64,000 bases of DNA from Lepidonotus clava (lineage: Eukaryota > Annelida > Polychaeta > Phyllodocida > Polynoidae). The translations under genes and the position numbers were made by a program. The stretch covers positions 23,987,961 to 24,051,960 of the forward strand of contig OW387148.1 in the NCBI GenBank assembly GCA_936440205.1, read 5' to 3'. How positions within the stretch are numbered: the stretch's first letter is position 1; every line of letters starts with the position of its first letter. The notes under the pieces were generated by a model, which saw nothing but the letters and a program-made list of their open reading frames with translations, was not told the origin of the DNA and ran no database searches. Positions 34,601-45,893 of the stretch are shown here, in pieces.

Positions 34601-35588
34601 ACTTAGTAGGTGGGATTCTAATGAATATGAATCTTTGACACCACTTCCATTATACTTTAAACATTTAGAAACGTCATTTTATTTTTGTGTAACTGAACCT
34701 ACGTTGGAAGTAACACTTAGTCATAAGTAATAACAGATCAAAGGAATTCACATGACTATAAGGCAAATGTAGTTTAAGATAAAAACCAATAAAACCAATG
34801 CAAGAGACGATCGATGTTGCGTCAAAGTTTCTGACAGGTAAGCACAACCCTAGTAAAATGTAAAACGTACGTTGTAGATCTATCTAGACTATTGAATATA
34901 GACACATTAAATCGAGATGTTACTCCCACATCCTTTATAAATATTTGGCACATTGCAGAAAATCTAACAGATATTCTTCTGGTATGAAAAATATATATCA
35001 AGTTTGTAAGTGTCTACACCTTTTCATATATTGCACACCCATAAACGCAGGATAGAGATATCACTAATAAACCATAACAAAGAACCAAAATATGTCACCT
35101 ATATTGCTATGAGCGCGTTAATTAAGCAAAAGAGTACACGATGTATTAGAATGCAGGTAATTGATCAAATTGCGTTACAGCATATTGTCTGACTGGCTAT
35201 CAATCCTTGTTCGTTTTTGCTACAGCAGTTAAATGAATCGTCATTTGCTATGTCATAGCAGCTACGGCACGTCGAATCAAAATATGATTTCATATAATAC
35301 TGTAGGTGGTAGACCAAGATTTGGCAAGAATACCTAGTTGTTTGTCATGTATACATAATTCACTCAATGTAGTACAATTTTAGTCTGTAATACTTAAACT
35401 TTCTTGTGAGTTCCCATTTGACTTGTATGACCCTACAACCAATTCTGCTATTTTGGGAGCACATTTCTTCTGTACAAGAATGAGACTCCCAAAGTAGAAC
35501 CTTGAAATCTATACAATTCTGAGCCCCCATTATGATTGAGGTCAAAGACATTCTGGGGCAGGTCAGACAAATATTGAAGGCACGTGCA

Positions 35589-35716
35589 CAGGGGTGGATC
35601 CAGGGGATCCTGGGGATCCTGGGGGTCCTGACCCCTCCCCCCTCCTTCTGGTGGACCAATCAACTACAGAAAGAGGGGAAAATGACACTCTTTCCAAAAT
35701 CCTGTATCCGCTCCTG
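35589..35716. mobile_element. Short GGATCCAGG-type element, copy 1
   Basis: Begins CAGGGGTGGATCCAGG and ends with an inverted, diverged version (rc CAGGAGCGGATACAGG). A GGGATCCTGG run and a C-rich block lie inside. Short elements with this start are widespread in marine invertebrates. No clear target duplication is seen. A second copy is at 47741. Confidence 0.6.
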
Positions 35717-35993
35717 ATGCATAGGTGCATCACTATGAGTTGTCCCGTAAGGAATGGGGCGTTTCGGCCGCCATGGTGATGTCGCTGACCAAGTGATATG
35801 TATAGCATTGATCCTTAAGTAGCAGGTTGTGCTAATCAACTTAAGTGGAATGGATAATATTGTAAAAAATTATAAATATTGCCAAAGATAATTGATAAAT
35901 TCTTGTGGAAACTCATCTAAGTGACACCACTGACCTGGTGCCAGTTTTTACCACCCAAACGTCCATGGCACTGCCTTGTCTATGGTGCTGACA

Positions 35994-38900
35994 CTAGGGG
36001 GCGTAAGGCGGGGGTGCGATGCCCCCATAGGGGGCGCTGAAGGAGTCCTCCACCGGGGGCATGGTGCTGACGGCGCCCGACCTCTGCGCCTGCGCACATC
36101 CGGGCACCACGGGGGGAGCAGCAGTCGACATGGCCGTGTTGTAATCTGCAGAGAAATATTAATGTAATGAAAGTTATGAAAACATAATGGTAATTGACAT
36201 GAGCTAGTAAAGAGATATTGAGTATTATTTTCCGTAGTTTTTAGGTTGTGTTTTACATATTTTACCTAAGTATGTGCTCTGGGAATGTCCATTGTTCCTC
36301 TTATGATACAGACATTGAGTAGATCTGTGACTCTATAAGTTCAAAATCATTCAGCATATCAGTCAATCCAGTTTTGCCATTGAAAACAAAAGAGGAGAGT
36401 GGTTATTGTTTTGTTGTCTAGTTTTTTGTTTTGTTTTACTTTCAACCCATGGACATTTTAGGTCTAATATAAACCTGGAGTACTTTTTATGCCATAACAT
36501 AGAAACAGTAAGTGCTGCTGATTCTCACCAGGTGGTGCCACAGGGTAGGGCAGCCCCATGGGGTAGTATCCGACAGCCTGCTGCTGGGAGAAGATGACGA
36601 CCGGCCCGTGACCGACCCGCCCGTCGTACGACTCACCCAACGACTGGGTCATCATCATGGACAGCGGCACCTGCTGCACCACCTGCCAAAGACAGCAGGT
36701 ATACAAGACTGGGTTATTCAACTATATAGTTAATAAGGTTACCACGTCACTACCTAAAACTAATAATGACAGTTGTGTTTGACAAGACCTTGTACTGGAG
36801 AAGGATAGTTCAAGCCCAAACAGTGCAAGATGTCTATGGTACTTGACTGGTTTCTGTGTAGAAAAGTTATAAGTGCATTCATCAATTTGACCTCAAAGTG
36901 TCATGTTCATAATGAACTTATGAAAGGTCTTTCTCGTCTCAATCAGAGTATTTACTTTATCATGTTCTATGAAGGTTGATTGGTAAAATTGTCAGCCGAT
37001 TAACAGGCTAAAGCCGACAAAGAATAATGACTTATTTTTTCATTCAAAATCACTTTTGGCTCAGAGCTCCGCTCAAAAGAGAGTCGGTAGTTTAAGGAGA
37101 ACAGATGCGGGTCAGGTTCGCCTAAGAGTCTGTAGATCCATATCATATACTCATAATATACTTCATGAACAGAAACATTCTTTACTGATAAATATTATTG
37201 ACAGGGGTGTGGAGGGGCCAAGCGCCAACTAATGGGACTTACCCTTTGATGAAAGGGTGGGATGGGTGTGGAGTGGACTAGGGGTGACTGACAGGACTTC
37301 TCCCTTAGATGAGAGGGTGGGAGGGGCATGGAGTGTACTAGAGGCGACTGACAGGACTTCTCCCTTTGATGAAAGACCGTGAGGGGTTTGGAGAAGACTG
37401 GGGGCGACTGACAGGACTTCTCCCTTTGATGAAAGGCCGTGAAGGGTGCGGAGGGGACTGGCGGCGACTGACAGGACTTCTCCCTTTGATGAAAGGCCGT
37501 GAAGGGTGTGGAGGGGACTGGGGATGACTGACAGGACTTCTCCCTTCAATAGGGGGGGCGGGCAGATGTGTGAAATGGATAGAAAGTAATTCAGGTTGCA
37601 TCCCCAGCAGTGGATACAGGTTTTATCGAAGGATATGGTGTACTATTAGTAAGATTCCCACTAATGATTTGTTTTAGTGGTATGTACATATACTTACCGC
37701 TAATGAATTTCGGTAGTTGGCCACTAGGGCAAAGGACACAACGGCAATGATAAATGCAATGATATTGAAGCCCATGGAGGTCCACAGGAGGGCCTGGTAC
37801 TCGCCCTCCACCTGCTCACAGGAGGCGCTCTCGTACCGGTCCGGGCGCGTCGACAAACTGAAAGGGTATTCCGAAAACTTAAGGTGGTGCTTCAGATAGC
37901 ATTGGGATAAAATGATTTTTTTTAATTGGACTAGGCAATATTTTTACAGATAGGCTGTAATTAATATTTAATTAATAGTTCCATTAAAGTAGCTGATTAA
38001 AAAAAATCGTATGATAAATTTTCTGATTATGAAGGCCACTCATATGTAATATATATATTATAACTGTAGCGCATAAGCCACCCCCCTTCCCCCCCCCCTC
38101 CAAAAAAAAAAGACAAAAAAAAAGACAAAAAAAACCAGATCAACAGTATTGAACACATTTCCCACCTAATACTATTCTCTATCATACTTAACCATGCATT
38201 TTGGGAAATTATCGATGGGTTTAATCGTAAGGATTTCTCAATTTTCGCTGCAGGTAGGTTATCACATTGTTTACATTGCCCTCGACACCATGGGGCAATA
38301 TTCCCACGTGTATTATCCTGTAGGCCCTGAAGATCAGTTTAGGAAGTAAATCTTATTGATCCCCACCCCTATAAGTCTCCCACTATGATGTTGCTTCCCT
38401 ATAACACCAATGGACTACGATATGAGGATCATATCGCACGATGTTAATAGTCCTCCTTACCTGACGCCATAATTATCACAGTGATGCTCTCTGTAGATGT
38501 AGCAGCAGTAGCACGTATGGCCCGTGAACGTTAACGTACACGTGGACGTGTGGCCGCTGAGCCCCGTGCCCACGCACTGGGCCGTATCGGCCGACGAACT
38601 GTACGAGCAGCGCGAGAAGTCCGTCTCCTGGGGGTGAAAGGTGCAAATAATTAATATATACATAATTATAACTAACGTTATTAGTTATCATCGTTCAATA
38701 TACAGTACTTTTTTTCAGGTTATAACTAGTGTATTAAAGGTTTGTACCTTGGCTCTTTGACAAAAAAAAAGCAATTTTCATAACTAAAGATAATTCTAGA
38801 GGCGGCCTACTATATGTTAAAATATAAAGTAAATGAAAAGAAAACGCTGGGTTCTTTCTACAGCAGAAAACAGATCTCAATTGCTATTCCGGATCCCTTC

Positions 38901-41900
38901 TTCAGAATTAATTCAAAATAGGAACGAAAGTATATAGCATTGATCAGTTAGCTTGCTCAAGGGTTATATTTCCTCCGTGTCTACACTGTAGATAAAGTTG
39001 TACTTACAGCTAAATGGCCGGCTTGTACGGCGTCCAGAATGATGCCGATAAAAGCCAGGATGAGTCCGAGCACGTTGAACACCATGCCACTGACCATCTG
39101 GGGGAGCAAGAACAAACTGAAACATCTTAAACGGCCAAATTATAGAACGATACATTCTCATTTTCTTATTATTGTTTGAAACATTTTAATGTTTGCCTCG
39201 TCCTAGATATAAATAATTATATCGGTGTCTGTACCCATTAAAAGCCCTATATTCCATGAATTTTGTATTCCTCACTAAGATGCTGTCCAATAAATCGTAA
39301 TATATGTTTACTATTTTTGAGGCTCTGTTTGGCTGATAATTTAAGTTGATCTGATTAAGTGGTATTTTATCAAGCCTAATTATAATTTGTGTTATCCAAC
39401 TTGAGAAAAGGCGAGAGTTTCTAAAGACTGTTGTTTCTATCTTTCCACAATGTATCATGCTGTAAGAATCAACTACAATTTTTACTTTTGAGACTGCCTT
39501 ACGAGCAAATGGTATCTTTTTAGAAGTGATCTAAAAAAACACAAAATAATACAAACCCATCCTCTGCCTTGATGTTTGAAGTACAGCCCGAGGAGAAATA
39601 ACAAGGATCCAGACGCCAACTGCAATTAATTAAAAAGTCAACAGGACATGAGCGGAGAAAGATAAGGAATTTCTCATCATTTAAAAGGTCTTCTTAAAGA
39701 ACCAAGAAATGCATAGAATTCCCCTCTACCATAAGTGCATCAATTTCCTGGTTTTGTCCTACGAGGAATGCGGAGTAATGAGCTGTAAGTCCCGCATGTC
39801 GTAGGAAAGCTTGTTATCATTTGACTAATCGAAACCGATGGAAATGTTAGGGACTAATACACTTGGTGGGCAAACCAAAAACTATGCCTGTGAAGTGACA
39901 ACGCACCCACGTCACGGCTGGAGAGGTGTGAACATAGAAATAATGGGAGAGAAAGTCGTCAGTGCACATGTTACCTAATAAAGGCGTTAAATGTTCCCAA
40001 AGACATAGAAAGTTGCACCATACATATGATCAAACACAACTGTAATGCATGTGTCATTATCTCTTATCATCTTTTTTTTTCACTTAAAGTGTGATACTAA
40101 AAGGCATTATTTGCGTGATATCTGATACTGGATATTTATGTTAAATCCAGTAAACATGATTATTCAAACTGATGGATCTGGCTAGAGAGACTACATTCTC
40201 GCTATACACAAGAACAAAATTAAACAATAAACTACATTAAAACCAAGCAGATGGGTTAACCACTTTGTGGAACGAGGAGAAGAGGAAAAGCAGACATATC
40301 ACGCAATGGTTTGGGAAGTATGTGGGAAAGGTTCCTGTGGTATTCCGTAAAACAAGGTTGTCGACGTTACGGCGTGGGAGTGTAATTACCATTGTTGTTT
40401 TCAAAGCACGCAGCTTGTGGTACAACTTCCTCAGACGGTCAGTTATTATTCAGCAAAAAACCGTGTGTTGCTCTTTTTTTAACTTGAGCATGGACGTGGT
40501 TCAACAAAGGTAATTGAAAGAAGGGGATGAGTTTGTAAATAAAATTTGTTTGAAATTATTGTTCACAGCACAGGACCATATCTCTGTTAACCGCCGTATT
40601 ACATTATAATTATTTCAGTGACTGTTGTTCAAATGGAATTATTTGTACTATAACCATCGACTATAGAAGTAAGGTGTCTCTAATAAACAAGTTTAGTTCT
40701 ACTTAGTATCTTATTTGGACTTTTCAATCATTTCAATTCCTTTCTCTACAATGATAAGAATCAATCGACTGCATGCTGGTCTATACTAGTAGATCAATTA
40801 TATTTAGGAAAGTCAATATCTGAGCGTCTTTACGTTAACTTCCGTTGGTTATCCTTTAACTAATTAAACTGACCTTTTCACACCACGTGATTCTACGCTC
40901 GCTTAAATAACTAGGACTGTGTTCTATTTAGAGAAAGAGAATATTCCTTGGCTTGGAGAATGAGCTTCTCAGACCTGCTCGTGGGCCGACAGGAGCAGCT
41001 CGGCTCATCCCATAGTGAATATGACTTTGATTCCGGTCCTCCTTCCCCACTATTTCTGAGCACATTTCCGCACAAGGTCTATATGATAATTATATGTATA
41101 ATTATATACATGATATTACATATATAAACAATATAAATTGAATTCTATTCAAATGTCTTATTGAATAGATAATCAACGCTGTCCATCAACACTGTTGTCA
41201 AGTTTGGTGTATTTTCAACATCTTTGATATACATCGGACGTGTACATATTCAGTGTTGGTGTGTGTGTGCGTTTGTGTGTATGAGTGAGCACATACGCAC
41301 TGATGTAAATAGGAAAAAAATCACATCCAAGGCAATCACATCGAAGGAGGACTTGAGTGTTACAATGCGAGAAGTATTATTTTATCAGAAAGTTCCACAT
41401 TCTATATCTTCAAGTGTCATGCGCTATGACCACTTTTTTTCCGTGAATATTCATAAGCAAAACCTCAATCAACTGTTCCCAAGAAATAATTATTGAAACT
41501 ATGGTGAAATTACTGTAACTATATTTCTTTCTTATTGCTCAACCCATCAGGTTTATGTCCCATCATTGATTTGACATACAACTTATCAATGTTGTTACGG
41601 CCTGCCTGTGTGAGCAACAAAATGATCCACGATTATACAAGACTATATATAAGCCACCTTAAGCCACCATAGGGCAAACAGACTAGCACTATAGCCCACG
41701 GTTATGTATTATTGAGCACTGTAAAGCCGCAGAAACCTCTAGCGTTTCGATTAAAGTATTGAAAGGATAATGCTTTGGCTTAAGCACATCAATATTCTAC
41801 ATTTAGTTTAGTAACTTCTATGGTCAAAAAACAAAACAATAATGTCGACCGGGGTTCTCTAATCCCCTGTTGTTACCCAATAAACAAATTAGTAATAAAT

Positions 41901-44900
41901 AAAAAGCTGTACGACTGAGAGAGCACAGAGAGCTCTCCAATCATAGACGCCATTCATGATTCTGTAATAATTGATTGAAATCCTGAATATCGCATTCTTT
42001 ATACCCCCCCCCTCCCACCAAAGCTGGTCAAAAACAATAAGCTAGAAATAGCCCTATAATATACGCCTATAATATAATACTAGGAAGGTGTGCCACTACA
42101 CGTGAGTGTGCTCACTAGGAATGTATCCCATGTGGTTCTATAGTTATCCTGAATCATCAGGTGAGCTGTGAACATTAGATATTGTTTAGAAGTGGTAAAC
42201 ATAAGGCCATTAGCAAGGCTTAGTACTGGCCCCATCCATCGATTTCCCATACTGAGGGTTTCTGGCTTGGATAAGAGCCATAGTGTCATAGGCCAGTATG
42301 TTGTGATCTTATTAGTTAAGATGATAACCTTCATTAACTTGGGTTTCGTCTAAGTCTTGGGAAAGCCAATGGGTGAACAACAAGGTATCTGACCAGTAGA
42401 GGTATTGCGTCCTCCTGTCACCAATATTTTTCCCTTCAAGAATGTAAACTTTTGTCTTCTCTCAATTCATAAACAAATATTCTGTAAATTTTACGAATAT
42501 ATTGCAAGCAATGGATTATTTACTTCGATGAATGAATGTATCTATACCCAAACATTAAGACTATAAAGTGAATACCCTTCAGGCAAAAAAGCATGTCGCT
42601 ACAAACTGATAGGTCTAAATAAGTGAGAGTAGGGCTAGGTTTCCAACGTCACAGAATAGTTGACCAGTCTCCATGCATGTCCTCAGCCCACCCCCTACAG
42701 CGTCTGTTCTTAGTGACCCAGCAATCTGAGAGAGATTGAGCAGTGCACAAAAAGCTGTCTAAAATGCCGAAATGCCAATAAGACTAGCATGTCACAAGCA
42801 ATCATGTCCTATGTGGTCTGTGTTATTGCACTTTTCATCGACGAATAATCCGTGCGGAATTCCTCTATGTGTATATATCATGTATATGAATATATATTTA
42901 TGTGTGTGTATTTGATAATATATTATTGTGGTACTATACTAATAGGTGAATTCTAACCTTAATATGGTACTGGTCACTTCATTTTTCTTTTGATATTTTC
43001 CCACATGTCTACCATGTCAACCAACTACCTTTATTAATCAGGCGAATAGCACTAAATATAACTGTAATAACCATTCATATCGATAAGTCTAAATCAACCC
43101 CAATTATACAAAACAGTGTTTGATCGACTTCATTTTTATGCTTCTTGAGGCTAAATGTTAATTCTGCTTATAACAGTACATAGATTCGAGTGTAAAGCCA
43201 CATAACCACTTGGACAATGGAGCGACGGCAGCCCGTCTGTGTGAAGAGTTAGGGGCCATACCCACTAAGCGATATTAGCAGCAGCCGGAGTCGGTGATCG
43301 GCATCCATTTATCATACCTACTAGTAATAGGTGATTTTGACCAAGTTGGGTGACTAAAATCGGTCAATTCTACCAGAATAATCCGCCGATTTTAGCACCG
43401 ATTTATATCAATTGCACACTAATTGAATCGGCCGATTTATCCGTCGATTCAGCCTAGTGGGTATGCCCCTTTAATATGGATTGGTGTTGGACTCTTGTCG
43501 GCCGACTCCCAGCCATCGCCCGACTGTGAATCTACAGGGCAACCATACACAGTCGACACAGTTGATTTGTCTACCGACTTGTAGGTCGACTCTGTGGCAA
43601 TCGGCGTGTGGGTGATAGGCCTAAGGTAAAAGCTGCACTCGTTTCACCTGTAGGTAAACACAGCCGACATGGCGTGACTGTCTGCTAATAGCTGACCGGA
43701 CAGCAGGGGTACCGGAATGGTGTTTTACATTATGTAAACACTCCAAGTCGGGTAGAACTAGCGCACTGACTAAGGCAATTCCTAAAGCTATGGATGAGCC
43801 ACTAAGCACTATATAGTTGAAGATTAGAAGTAGGCATCGATGATAACTGATGGGCTTTGGAGTTAGAAAAATTATCTAAATCTGTACTTTAGACTTCACT
43901 GAAAAATCATATGTAATTAAGTTCTTATGTGGTACAATCTCAATTATATTATTGTTTCCGTGACATCGAGGCTGATTTTCGTTCTTATTCTTCAATTACG
44001 ATTGTCGTTCTTTTTTTTTGATTGAGGTGTATAAACCCATTTCTGTAGTATAACTTATTTTAAGATGCATGAATCCATCAATGTTGCCTTGGCTATAAAA
44101 CGACCACAAGGTATTCATTTTCTGGATTTCTCGAAACCACGGATAGCCAGTTTCTTGAGCTTGACCTGCAGGTTAGCTTAAAACAGGAAGTATGCTGGGT
44201 GATATGTCGACAAAACAGAATGCGTTAGTACAGAAACCTTCATGTATTTTATGATTATTTTGTCGATTAACATTTATAAAACTAGCTGACACTACTTTTC
44301 AAATTAGTATCCATATACATCATTATTCCTGGGTCGTTTGAAGGATAGACACCACTGGTGGGGGCGTGAATGGTGCTACTCCCTTTCATCACAACTATAA
44401 GATTTATTTCTTATCTTTTTGCTCCATAAAAGACACCATTAGATGTCGTTGAACAACTTATATAGAAATAACTACAACACCAGCTGTGTAGGCGAGTGAC
44501 AAATCTAAAAAAACTTAATATCTAAACTTATTTTTGAACATCAATATCTGACTTAATATTCAACCTAGAGGTCTGAAATTTCTGTTATATTCTTGACATA
44601 TCATTGCAGGAAAATATCCGGTTTTTTCACAATGTTAATAAAATATAGGACTAAAATAAAAAATCTGAGACGCGCTTCCCTGCATATGATTGTCATGAAG
44701 GTGTATATAAAATGTTATTCATGTAGGTTAAGTATTAAAGGAGATACTGATGTTCAAAACATAAAAGTACAAAAATAGTTTAAAATTGATATTGGTATAA
44801 GTAGATAGAGAAAGCTGGAGCTTTTTAATGATGCATAATGTGTTTGGATCGGAGCGATATTAAAGAATTAATTTCTGATTTTCTGAATTGGTCGTTGACC

Positions 44901-45848
44901 ACTGGTGTCTATCCTTAATTTGTAAATGGATATATAACAATTATTTGATAATTTCCTATAGTTTTCCTAGGGGTTTTGTCGACAGAGTCAGTCATAATTA
45001 GCCTTCATGTCCTTGAAATACTTTAAATCGGCTATATATATCCAATACATCTGGAAGGATACCCTTCTCTGGTGTCTTTCTTATTTATTAATGGCCCAGG
45101 AAGGCGGCGTTGTACTTTTCTTTGAGTTAATCCCAGACTATGGCAGAACTCCAGAACAGATGTATTTGGGCCCTGTGTGGCACAAGTCCACATGCTATGG
45201 GTGAACATCCTTACGGTGTCTGCTCTGACTTAGATCGTCTCGTAGGATTTTCACAATACCTGTGGTTAGGTATACTATTCCTAAGGATTGCCTGTTTACA
45301 GAGATTATTTAATATTAAGACAAGAATTATCTTTACAGCTTACATCACGAAAAACGTCTTTGGATTGATTGCATCATTTTGACAGGGTAGATCTTGTTTA
45401 ATTCATATCCAACCCTGGTTGCAGACTTTTTTTTAATTAAGGTTGATAGAATTATATCTAAATATAGCCTATAGATTATTACCTAACATGAGGATCCTTC
45501 CTCGATCGCGTTTTAATAGAAATCAGTTTTAAAGAATATTGATACTGCCTCATAATCCATGTTAATTATTCTTACTGTAAAACATTTCTTAGACCTTATG
45601 ACGCAGATCCTGAGATCCATATAAGGGAGCAGATTTAAAGAGTGGTTTCGAAAGTAATACAACGTTACAACACTGTAATGGGACTCATGAAGGTTCTAAA
45701 AAATGCCTGTTACATTTCCCAAAAGCCTATTCCATAGGTATGTGTCGGACCTAACCACCCATACCTGAGTTTATTGAGAAATTCAAAAAAAAGAAAAAAA
45801 AAAAAAGAAAAAAAAGAAAAGAAAAGCTTTCACCAGAAGGACATAAGC

Positions 45849-45893
<45 letters not shown>

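Larger units (their letters stand above)
29336..35993. other. Between convergent genes, no gene seen
   Basis: Separates the 3' ends of the plus-strand two-pass gene and the minus-strand TMEM255-like gene. A moderately GC-rich piece at 29890-30180 is unlike its surroundings but was not identified. The stretch also holds MITE copy B (31599-31694) and a GGATCCAGG-type element (35589-35716). Short frames elsewhere show no domain. Confidence 0.5.

Noticed and set aside
37229-37601. Minus-strand frames with SSKGEVLSV repeats
   Set aside because: Translation of the 60-bp minisatellite inside an intron of the TMEM255-like gene.
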